Below, piece by piece: positions 56,800-64,000 of a DNA stretch of 64,000 bases. Origin of the DNA: Mycobacterium marseillense (lineage in GTDB: Bacteria; Actinomycetota; Actinomycetes; Mycobacteriales; Mycobacteriaceae); assembly GCF_010731675.1 (NCBI RefSeq), contig NZ_AP022584.1, forward strand, positions 2,914,001 through 2,978,000, written 5' to 3'. Position numbers and translations under genes: made by a program. A model generated the notes under the pieces. That model was not told the origin of the DNA, ran no database searches, and saw nothing but the letters and a program-made list of their open reading frames with translations. Position 1 is the stretch's first letter. The number at the start of each line of letters is the position of its first letter.

Positions 56800-57744
56800 A
56801 TGACTTCCACCAGGTACGAGGGCGACACCTGGGACCTCGCCTCCAGCGTCGGCGTGACCGCGACCATGGTCGCGGCGGCCCGCGCGATGGCCACCCGCGC
56901 CGAGCGCCCGCTGATCAACGACCCGTTCGCCGAGCCGCTGGTCAAGTTGGTCGGGGTCGACTTGCTCTCCCGGCTGGCCGGCGGCGAGCTCGACCCGGCC
57001 GAGTTGAACGACGTCCACGACGGCGCGGCCGGGTCCGCCGGGGCGATGTCGCGGATGGCCGACAACATGGCCGTGCGCACCAAGTTCTTCGACGAGTTCT
57101 TCCTGGACGCCACGAACGCGGGGATCAAGCAGGCGGTGATTCTGGCCTCCGGGCTGGACGCGCGCGCCTACCGGTTGGCGTGGCCGGCCGGGACGGTCGT
57201 CTACGAGGTGGACCAGCCGCAGGTCATCGAATTCAAGTCCCGCTCGCTGGCCGAGCTGGGCGCCGCCCCCACCGCCGAGCGGCGCGTGGTGGCGGTCGAC
57301 CTACGCGACGACTGGCCCGCCGCGCTCAAGGAGGCCGGATTCGACCCCGCCCAGCCGACGGCGTGGAGTGCGGAGGGCCTGCTCGGCTACCTGCCCCCGG
57401 AGGCGCAGGATCGCCTGCTGGACACCATCACCGAGCTCAGCGCGCCCGGCAGCCGGCTGGCCACCGAAAGCGCGCCCAACCCCGAGCCCGGCGACGACGA
57501 GAAGCTGAAGGAGCGCATGCAGACGATCTCCGAGCGCTGGCGTTCGCACGGCTTCGATCTCGACATGGCGGGGCTGGTCTACTTCGGCGACCGCAACGAG
57601 GCGGCGCCCTACCTGGCCGATCACGGGTGGCGCCTGAACAGCGCCAGCATCCGGGATCTGTTCGCCGCCAACGGGCTTGACCCGCTCAGCGACGACGACA
57701 TGCGGATGGGCGAGATGCTCTACACGAGCGGCACCTATGAGTGA
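56800..57744 (+). CDS. Class I SAM-dependent methyltransferase (PPM1/TIGR00027 family), copy 2
   Basis: A 314-residue paralogue of the gene at 49104. [56 protein letters not shown] and [18 protein letters not shown] are preserved. ATG 56800 preceded by GATAGGGG. The upstream 97 bases contain an A/T-rich stretch (TTATATCGGCTAAATATTAG) that probably includes the promoter. The downstream paralogue starts inside its last codons, so translation is coupled. Confidence 0.9.
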   Translation: MTSTRYEGDTWDLASSVGVTATMVAAARAMATRAERPLINDPFAEPLVKLVGVDLLSRLAGGELDPAELNDVHDGAAGSAGAMSRMADNMAVRTKFFDEFFLDATNAGIKQAVILASGLDARAYRLAWPAGTVVYEVDQPQVIEFKSRSLAELGAAPTAERRVVAVDLRDDWPAALKEAGFDPAQPTAWSAEGLLGYLPPEAQDRLLDTITELSAPGSRLATESAPNPEPGDDEKLKERMQTISERWRSHGFDLDMAGLVYFGDRNEAAPYLADHGWRLNSASIRDLFAANGLDPLSDDDMRMGEMLYTSGTYE

Positions 57745-58645
57745 GGGGCGCGCCGAGGGCGACAGCTGGGGACCCGCACACAGCGTGGGGGCGACGGCCA
57801 CCATGGTCGCCGCCTCGCGCGCGGTGGCCTCGCAAGGTCCCGATGCGCTGCTCGACGATCCGCTGGCCGACCCGTTGGTGCGCGCCGTGGGGCTGGATCC
57901 CTTCATCCGGATCATCGACGGCGACATCGACTTCGACGACGATCCGCTGTTCAACCGCAGGGCGCGGGCCGAGCAGATGACGGTGCGCACCAGGTTCTTC
58001 GACGACTTCTTCACCGGCGCCACGCACGACGGTGTGCGCCAGGCGGTGATCCTGGCCTCCGGCCTGGACACCCGGGCCTACCGCCTGCGGTGGCCGGCGG
58101 GCACCGTGGTCTACGAGATCGACCAACCGGACGTCATCGCCTTCAAGACCGACACGCTTTCCGCCCTCGGCGCCGCCCCCACCGCCCAGCGCCGCACGAT
58201 CAGCATCGACCTGCGCGACGATTGGCCGGCGGCCTTGCGCGAGGGCGGTTTTGACGTCACCCAGCCGACCGCGTGGAGTGCCGAGGGGCTGCTGCCCTAC
58301 CTGCCGCCCGAGGCCCAGGATCGGCTGTTCGACAACATCACCGCGCTGAGCGCGCCGGGCAGCCGGGTGGCGACCGAGCACGTGCCCGACCCCAACGCGT
58401 TCTCCGAGGAGCGCCTGCGCCGCATCTCCGAGCGGTGGCAACGCTTGGGTTTCGACCTGAACGCGGCCGACCTGTTCTACCGGGGTGAGCGCAACGTCGT
58501 CGTCGACTACCTGAGCGGCCATGGCTGGCGGGTGAGCGCGCATCCCGCTCAGGAGTTGTACGCCCGCAACGGCTTTGAGTTTCCCGAGGACGAGATGGCG
58601 GCCACCTTCGGCGACCTGAGCTACGTCGAGGCGACGCTGAAGTAA
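57737..58645 (+). CDS. Class I SAM-dependent methyltransferase (PPM1/TIGR00027 family), copy 3
   Basis: A 302-residue paralogue beginning [26 protein letters not shown] at an ATG that overlaps the previous gene by eight bases. SAM motif [31 protein letters not shown] and [19 protein letters not shown]. It differs from its neighbours in the PLIND/NDPFA region ([10 protein letters not shown]), so specificity may differ. Ends 9 bases before copy 4. Confidence 0.9.
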   Translation: MSEGRAEGDSWGPAHSVGATATMVAASRAVASQGPDALLDDPLADPLVRAVGLDPFIRIIDGDIDFDDDPLFNRRARAEQMTVRTRFFDDFFTGATHDGVRQAVILASGLDTRAYRLRWPAGTVVYEIDQPDVIAFKTDTLSALGAAPTAQRRTISIDLRDDWPAALREGGFDVTQPTAWSAEGLLPYLPPEAQDRLFDNITALSAPGSRVATEHVPDPNAFSEERLRRISERWQRLGFDLNAADLFYRGERNVVVDYLSGHGWRVSAHPAQELYARNGFEFPEDEMAATFGDLSYVEATLK

Positions 58646-58654
58646 GGTTTATTC

Positions 58655-59572
58655 ATGCCACGCACTCACGATGACAACTGGGATCTGGCGTCCAGCGTCG
58701 GCGCCACCGCGACGATGGTCGCGGCCGGGCGCGCGATGGCGACGAAGGATCCGCGGGGTCTGATCAACGATCCGTTCGCCGAGCCGCTGGTGCGCGCGGT
58801 CGGCGTGGATTTCTTCACCAAGATGATGGACGGCGAGCTCGACATCGACGCGATCGAGAACGTCTCGTCGGTGCGCGTTCAGGCGATGATCGACGGAATG
58901 ACGGTGCGCACCAAGTACTTCGATGACTACTTCCTGGACGCCGTCGGCGCCGGGGTGCGCCAGGTGGTGATCCTGGCCTCCGGCCTGGACGCACGCGCCT
59001 ACCGGTTGCCGTGGCCGGACGGAACGGTCGTCTACGAGATCGACCAGCCGCAGGTGATCGAATTCAAGACGACCACGCTGGCCGGCATCGGCGCCGAGCC
59101 GGCCGCCGATCGGCGCACCGTCGGCATCGACCTGCGGGCGGACTGGCCGACCGCGCTGAAGGACGCCGGATTTGACACGACGGCACCGACGGCGTGGCTG
59201 GCCGAGGGCCTGCTGATCTACCTGCCGCCGGATGCGCAGGACCGGCTGTTCGACAACATCACCGCGCTGAGCGCGCCGGGCAGCACCATCGCCACCGAAT
59301 TCGTGCCGGGCATCGTGGATTTCGACGCCGAGAAGGTGCGGGAGATGTCCGGTTCGTTCCGGGACCACGGCGTGGACATCGACATGGCGTCACTGGTCTA
59401 CGCCGGCGACCGCAACCATGTCGTGGACTATCTGTCGAGCACCGGGTGGCAGGCCGAGGGTATTACCCGCACCGAGCTCTTCGAACGCGGCGGTTTCGAT
59501 GTGCGCGCCCCGGAGGACGACGACCCGCTCGGTGAGATCGTCTTCATCAGCGGCAGGTTGACCGGCCCCTAG
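58655..59572 (+). CDS. Class I SAM-dependent methyltransferase (PPM1/TIGR00027 family), copy 4
   Basis: A 305-residue paralogue, [30 protein letters not shown] motif [19 protein letters not shown] and [13 protein letters not shown] as in the others; the second motif reads [19 protein letters not shown]. The stop shares CTAG (59569-59572) with the convergent sppA stop. Three paralogues in a row on one strand (copies 2-4) form a tight operon. Confidence 0.9.
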   Translation: MPRTHDDNWDLASSVGATATMVAAGRAMATKDPRGLINDPFAEPLVRAVGVDFFTKMMDGELDIDAIENVSSVRVQAMIDGMTVRTKYFDDYFLDAVGAGVRQVVILASGLDARAYRLPWPDGTVVYEIDQPQVIEFKTTTLAGIGAEPAADRRTVGIDLRADWPTALKDAGFDTTAPTAWLAEGLLIYLPPDAQDRLFDNITALSAPGSTIATEFVPGIVDFDAEKVREMSGSFRDHGVDIDMASLVYAGDRNHVVDYLSSTGWQAEGITRTELFERGGFDVRAPEDDDPLGEIVFISGRLTGP

Positions 59573-61368
59573 AGCCGCCAGGGCCCCACCCACAGCGCGT
59601 TGGCGCCGCTGAAGGAGCGTTCGACGTTGTCCACGATGCCGCCGAGGGTGCGGCCCAGCAGCGCGCCCAGCGCGTCGGGCAGCGAGGCGGCCGCCGGTTG
59701 CGAGGAGGCCCGGGGCCGCAGCATGTCCAGTAGCGAGCCGCCCGGGTAGGTCACGAGGCGCACATCGGCGTCCTCGTCCAGTCCGGCAAGGATTTTCGCG
59801 CGCCGCAGCGCGGTTCGGAACCCGCCCAGTTCGTCGACCAGCCCCCGCTCCAGGGCGTCGGCGCCGGTCCAGACCCGGCCCCGCGCGACCCGGTCGACGG
59901 CGTCTTTGGTCAGGTTGCGTCCCTCGGCGACCCGCTCGACGAAGTCGGCGTACACCAGGTCGGCCTCGGCCTCCCGGTGGGCGCGCTGCTCCGGCGTGAA
60001 CGGCGCGTCGATCGCCCAGGCGTCGGCATTGGCGTTGGTGCGCACGGTGTCCGAGCCGACGCCCAGCCGCCCCAGCAGATCACGGATCACCAGCTTGCCG
60101 GTGAGCACGCCGATCGACCCGGTGATCGTCCCCGGGCTGGCGACAATCGCGTCGGCCGCCGCGGCGATGTAGTAGCCGCCGGAGGCGGCGACCGCCCCCA
60201 TCGACGCCACCACCGGTTTGCCGTGCGTGCGTGCCCTTTTCACTTCGCGCCACAGGGTTTCCGACGCCGTGACCGAGCCGCCGGGGCTGTTGACCCGTAC
60301 GACGATCGCCGACACCGAATCGTCGGCCGCGGCTTCCCGCAGCGCCGGCGCGAGGGTGTCGCTGCCGACGGTGGAGGTACCGAACGGCAGGAACTGGGGT
60401 CCCCCACGCCCGTCGACGATCGTGCCGTCGACGTTGACGACGGCCACCGTCGGCTTGGGCCGGCGACCCGGCACCGAGGGCACCGGCGGGACCAGCCGCG
60501 ACCGGGCCGCGCCGGCGTAGCGCGACAGGTACAGCCGGGGCGGCTCGTCCTCGTCGGACTCATCCCCCGAATGGTCCTGCGGTTCAACCAGTTCCGCGAT
60601 GCGGGCGTAGGCCTCGTCACGGAATCCGATCCGGTCGACCAGGCCGGAGGACACGGCCTCCTCGCGCAACAGCGGCGCGCGATCGGCCAGCGCGTCGAGC
60701 GCCGTCGCGTCGACGTTACGTGACTGCGCGATCGCCTGCCACACCTGTTCGCGGATGCTCTCGAGCATCCGGGTGACGGCCTCCCGATGGGCCTCGGTGA
60801 AGCCGTGCTCGGTGAAACGGTTTGCCGCCGACTTGTATTCGCCGCGCGCGACGACTTCGGCTTCGATGCCGGCTTTGTCGAACGCGTCGCGCAGGAAGGT
60901 GGCGTTGCTGGCGAAGCCGATCAGCCCGAGGCTCCCCGCGGGCTGCATCCAGACCTCGCCGAATGCCGAGGCCAGGTAGTACGACAGCGTGCCCGGGTAG
61001 GTCTCGGCCCAGGCCAGCGACGGCTTGGCGGCGGTGAACGCGACGATGGCCTCGCGCAACTCCTGCACCGCGGCCGCCGGCGACGCCGTCAGCTGCACGC
61101 GGGCGATCAGCCCGGCGACCCGCGGATCCTCGGCCGCCCGGTGGATGGCGGACACCATGTCGCGCAGCGAGACCGGCCGGCTCCCCCCGGTGATCATCGC
61201 CAGCGGGTCGAAGCCCGACGTCTCCGGCGGCATGGAGCGCAGATCCATTTCGAGCACGCAGCCGTTGGGGACGCCGTGGTGACGGGCGGTGTCGACCCGG
61301 TCGGCCAGCGCGCGGACCTCGTCCGCCCCTTTGGACAGACCGGGTATCGAGGGCAGGAAAGCGAACAT
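59569..61368 (-). CDS. sppA: Protease IV / signal peptide peptidase SppA (67-kDa type)
   Basis: Degrades cleaved signal peptides. The 599-residue protein has two tandem ClpP-like domains: the catalytic Lys179 ([12 protein letters not shown]) in the first and Ser396 ([10 protein letters not shown]) in the second, the Lys/Ser dyad arrangement of the long-form SppA. No N-terminal membrane helix was obvious, though a short hydrophobic stretch [10 protein letters not shown] is present; it may be peripheral. Orthologue of Mtb Rv0724. Confidence 0.92.
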   Translation of the reverse strand: MFAFLPSIPGLSKGADEVRALADRVDTARHHGVPNGCVLEMDLRSMPPETSGFDPLAMITGGSRPVSLRDMVSAIHRAAEDPRVAGLIARVQLTASPAAAVQELREAIVAFTAAKPSLAWAETYPGTLSYYLASAFGEVWMQPAGSLGLIGFASNATFLRDAFDKAGIEAEVVARGEYKSAANRFTEHGFTEAHREAVTRMLESIREQVWQAIAQSRNVDATALDALADRAPLLREEAVSSGLVDRIGFRDEAYARIAELVEPQDHSGDESDEDEPPRLYLSRYAGAARSRLVPPVPSVPGRRPKPTVAVVNVDGTIVDGRGGPQFLPFGTSTVGSDTLAPALREAAADDSVSAIVVRVNSPGGSVTASETLWREVKRARTHGKPVVASMGAVAASGGYYIAAAADAIVASPGTITGSIGVLTGKLVIRDLLGRLGVGSDTVRTNANADAWAIDAPFTPEQRAHREAEADLVYADFVERVAEGRNLTKDAVDRVARGRVWTGADALERGLVDELGGFRTALRRAKILAGLDEDADVRLVTYPGGSLLDMLRPRASSQPAAASLPDALGALLGRTLGGIVDNVERSFSGANALWVGPWRL

Positions 61369-61406
61369 GCCTGCAGACTACCGAGAGGCCACCGTACGGT
61401 GGTCCG

Positions 61407-62345
61407 GTGAGGTTTTCCATCGCCATCCCGCAGTTCGACTACGCCGGATCCGGCGAGGGCTTCGACGCGGCGGCGCTCCGGTCGTTTCTCACCCGCGCCG
61501 AGGAACTCGGGTTCGAGGGTGGCTGGGTGCTCGAGCAGATCATCGGACCCGCGCCCCTACTGGCCCCGCTCGAGCTGCTGGCCTTTTGCGCCGCCTGCAC
61601 CGAGCGGCTGCGCCTGGGCGTCGGCGTGCTGGTGACGTCGCTGCACGAGCCGCTGCAGTTGGCCTCGGCGATCACCGCCGTCGACCGGCTCAGCCACGGC
61701 CGCCTCGACGTGGGGGTGGCGCCCGGCGGCGGCCGGCGCAAGTTCGCCGCCTTCGGCGTGGACAAGGACACCTTCGTCTCGTATTTCACCGAGGGCCTGG
61801 AGCTGATGAAGGCGGCCTGGTCCGACGAACCCCGGGTGACGTTCCACGGCCGGTTCCGCGAGGTCGACGACCTGCCCATCGCGCCCAAGCCGGTGCAGCG
61901 ACCGCACCCGCCGATCTGGTTCGGGGGCCTGGCGCCCAAGGCCCTGGCCCGCGCCGTGCGGCACGGGGACTCGTTCCTCGGCGCCGGCTCGTCGACCACC
62001 GAGGCGTTCGCCGGGGCCGTCGACGTCGTGCGCCGCGAGCTGGACGCGCAAGGCAAGGATCCCGCCGGGTTCACGATCGCCAAGCGGGTCTACCTGACGG
62101 TCGACGACGATGCCGCCACGGCCACCGAACGCGTGCTCGCCGGCCTGGACCGCATCTACGGACGGATGCCCGGCGTGCAGGACGTGCCGGTATCGGGCAC
62201 CCCCGATGACGTGGCCCGTGGGCTGCGCGAGGTCATCGACGCCGGGGCGCAGATGCTGTTACTGAATCCCGTCGGCACCGACGCGGACGAGAACCGCGAA
62301 CAGATGGAACGGCTTGCTGCGGAAGTGATTCCGCAGCTGAGTTAG
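61407..62345 (+). CDS. LLM-class F420-dependent oxidoreductase
   Basis: A 312-residue luciferase-like protein starting at a [81 protein letters not shown] and [11 protein letters not shown] are TIM-barrel landmarks of F420-linked family members. It diverges from sppA by 38 bases and overlaps the rplO stop by four bases (TTAG). Substrate unknown. Confidence 0.87.
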   Translation: MRFSIAIPQFDYAGSGEGFDAAALRSFLTRAEELGFEGGWVLEQIIGPAPLLAPLELLAFCAACTERLRLGVGVLVTSLHEPLQLASAITAVDRLSHGRLDVGVAPGGGRRKFAAFGVDKDTFVSYFTEGLELMKAAWSDEPRVTFHGRFREVDDLPIAPKPVQRPHPPIWFGGLAPKALARAVRHGDSFLGAGSSTTEAFAGAVDVVRRELDAQGKDPAGFTIAKRVYLTVDDDAATATERVLAGLDRIYGRMPGVQDVPVSGTPDDVARGLREVIDAGAQMLLLNPVGTDADENREQMERLAAEVIPQLS

Positions 62346-62785
62346 GACAGCTCGGTGGCCGAGCCACCGGCGGCGGTGATCTTCTCGCGTGCGCTGCCGC
62401 TGAACTTGTGCGCGGACACCTCGACCTTGACCGTCAACTTGCCGTCGCCGAGGACCTTGATCAGAGAGTTCTTGCGAACGGCGCCCTTGGCCACCAGCTC
62501 GTCCACGCCGATCGAACCACCCTGCGGGAACAGCCGATTGAGGTCGCCGACGTTGACGATCTCGTACTCGGTGCGGAACCGGTTGCGGAACCCCTTGAGC
62601 TTGGGCAGCCGCATGTGGATCGGCATCTGCCCACCCTCGAAGGTGGCCGGCACGTTCTTGCGCGCCTTGGTGCCCTTGGTGCCGCGGCCGGCGGTCTTAC
62701 CCTTGGAGCCTTCACCGCGACCGACGCGGGTGCGCGCGGTCTTCGAACCGCGCGCGGGTTTCAGGTCGTGCAGCTTGATAGTCAC
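62342..62785 (-). CDS. rplO: 50S ribosomal protein L15
   Basis: A 147-residue L15. [39 protein letters not shown] and [18 protein letters not shown] are canonical. Its ATG overlaps the rpmD stop by four bases. Last gene of the spc operon here before the 13-kb accessory insertion; in most bacteria secY would follow directly. Confidence 0.97.
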
Positions 62786-62967
62786 TTGGCCTCCTCTACC
62801 TCGACCAGGTGGCTGACCACCGCGATCAGGCCGCGGGTCTGCGGGTTGTCCTCGCGGATCACCGAGTGGCGGATCCGTCGCAGGCCCAGGGTGCGTAGGG
62901 ACTCACGCTGCTTCCAGCGGGCCCCGATGGTGCTGCGCACCTGGGTGATCTTCAGTTGACTGCTCAT
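62782..62967 (-). CDS. rpmD: 50S ribosomal protein L30
   Basis: A 61-residue L30: [35 protein letters not shown] and [24 protein letters not shown], complete. Overlaps rpsE stop and rplO start by four bases each, so rpsE-rpmD-rplO are translationally coupled. Confidence 0.97.
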
Positions 62968-63644
62968 GGTTGGGTCCCCGAAATCTGCGCCTCACGTGCG
63001 GCGGCACTGGCCAGCGCGTCGCTTTCCCGTCGCGCCTTGAGCATTCCGGCCGGCGCAACGTCCTCGATGGGCAGTCCGCGGCGAGCGGCAACCTCCTCGG
63101 GGCGCTGCAGCAGCTTGAGCGCCGTGACGGTCGCGTGCACCACGTTGATGGCGTTGTCACTGCCCAGCGACTTGGCCAGGATGTCGTGCACGCCAGCGCA
63201 TTCCAGCACCGCGCGGGCCGCGCCGCCGGCGATCACACCGGTACCCGGGCTGGCCGGGCGCAGCAGCACCACTCCGGCGGCCGCCTCACCCTGCACCGGG
63301 TGCGTGATGGTGCCGCGGATCAGCGGCACCCGGAAGAAGCCCTTGCGGGCCTCCTCGACGCCCTTGGCGATGGCCGCGGGAACTTCCTTGGCCTTGCCGT
63401 AGCCGACGCCGACCATGCCGTTGCCGTCACCGACGATCACCAGCGCGGTGAAGCTGAATCGCCGACCACCCTTGACCACCTTGGAGACGCGGTTGATGGC
63501 GACGACCCGCTCCAGGTAGTTGCTCTTGTCGCCGTCGCGGTCGCGGCCACGACCGCCGTCGCCGCGCCGGCCCCGGTTGTCGCGGTCACCGCGCGAGTCA
63601 CGGCCGTCGCCGGCGCCTTGTCCGCCGGCCGGCTGCTCCGCCAT
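62964..63644 (-). CDS. rpsE: 30S ribosomal protein S5
   Basis: A 226-residue S5 of the ribosomal fidelity centre. The N-terminal 40 residues are an Arg/Gly/Asp-rich extension ([11 protein letters not shown]), then the dsRNA-binding domain ([33 protein letters not shown], [17 protein letters not shown]) and the C-terminal domain ([15 protein letters not shown]). The extension is common in mycobacteria. Starts 37 bases after rplR. Confidence 0.97.
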
Positions 63645-63681
63645 TATGCGGTCCTTCCAGTCGTGTACACGTTCTCAGTCA

Positions 63682-64000
63682 TCAGAATTGCAATCCGTTC
63701 TCGCGTGCGGCATCGGCCAGCGCCGCGATCCGTCCGCCGTAGGTGTATCCGCCACGGTCGAAGACCACGCTGTCGATGCCGGCGGCCTTGGCGCGCTCGG
63801 CGATCAGCTGGCCCACCCGCACGCTGCGGGCTTTCTTGTCCCCCTGCAGGCTGCGCACGTCGTCCTCGATCGACGACGCGGCGGCCACCGTGGTCCCGTT
63901 CTCGTCGTTGACCAGCTGCACGTGAATGTGTCGCGCGGACCGGTTGACCACCAGCCGCGGACGCTGCGGCGTGCCCTCGATCTTCTTGCGCAGCCGGGCG
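63682..64000 (-). CDS. rplR: 50S ribosomal protein L18 (partial, runs off window)
   Basis: The C-terminal 105 codons of L18, which binds 5S r[88 protein letters not shown]. The true start lies beyond the right edge; the internal GTG at about 63951 is not the start because conserved sequence continues before it. Confidence 0.96.
   Translation of the reverse strand, partial: ARLRKKIEGTPQRPRLVVNRSARHIHVQLVNDENGTTVAAASSIEDDVRSLQGDKKARSVRVGQLIAERAKAAGIDSVVFDRGGYTYGGRIAALADAARENGLQF

Overview
The window is chromosomal DNA from a high-GC actinobacterium, almost certainly a slow-growing non-tuberculous Mycobacterium. It carries a complete ESX-4 type VII secretion locus, paired cutinases, the SigL/RslA sigma-factor pair, several F420-type (luciferase-like) oxidoreductases, mycobacterial PPM1/TIGR00027-type methyltransferases and F420-era housekeeping genes whose orthologues I recognise as M. 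tuberculosis (Mtb) Rv3433c-Rv3465, Rv0721-Rv0737 and Rv0751c-Rv0753c. No tRNA, rRNA, insertion sequence, prophage or CRISPR array was seen, and there is no gene-free stretch longer than about 300 bases. Layout: 0-10.5 kb holds nnrD (partial), a rhomboid, a DUF4436 protein, glmS, small accessory genes, an LLM oxidoreductase, a possible type VII substrate pair and glmM. 10.6-11.8 kb is the rplM-rpsI operon with its own predicted promoter and flanking hairpin terminators. 11.8-21.5 kb is ESX-4 (esxT, esxU, an eccC4-coupled accessory gene and eccC4 on minus; eccD4 and mycP4 on plus; eccB4 on minus). 21.6-23.2 kb holds two cutinases. 23.2-27.8 kb is truA and the alpha ribosomal operon (infA, rpmJ, rpsM, rpsK, rpsD, rpoA, rplQ). 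28-34.7 kb runs rightward: a receiver/glutaredoxin-like/thioredoxin-reductase-like fusion with a cyclic-nucleotide-domain histidine kinase, two tandem LLM proteins and rmlB-rmlC. 34.9-38.5 kb has three tandem membrane acyltransferases. 38.6-44.1 kb has a flavoprotein and the valine-catabolism operon mmsA-fadE9-mmsB. 44.2-48.9 kb runs leftward: MarR, rslA, sigL, map, adk, secY. 49-62 kb is an accessory block of four related methyltransferases, a sugar-metabolism set (xylB, serA2-like, fucA-like, metallo-hydrolase), two dehydrogenases, sppA and another LLM enzyme. 62.3-64 kb is the end of the spc operon (rplO, rpmD, rpsE, rplR). All ribosomal-protein, secY/adk/map and rpoA genes read leftward, so spc and alpha operons remain in ancestral order on one strand but are separated by accessory insertions of about 13 and 18 kb; in Mtb, as I recall it, the two halves lie far apart. 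The most interesting signals are: (i) a degenerate-redox REC-Grx-TrxR fusion translationally coupled to a cNMP-domain kinase; (ii) a sigL promoter whose -35 box sits inside a perfect 55-bp tandem repeat; (iii) a three-way-junction leader in front of rpsM; (iv) a truA gene with no ATG, GTG or TTG start for its conserved N-terminus; (v) a candidate secreted helical-hairpin pair near ESX-4; and (vi) a triplicated O-acyltransferase cassette beside rmlBC.
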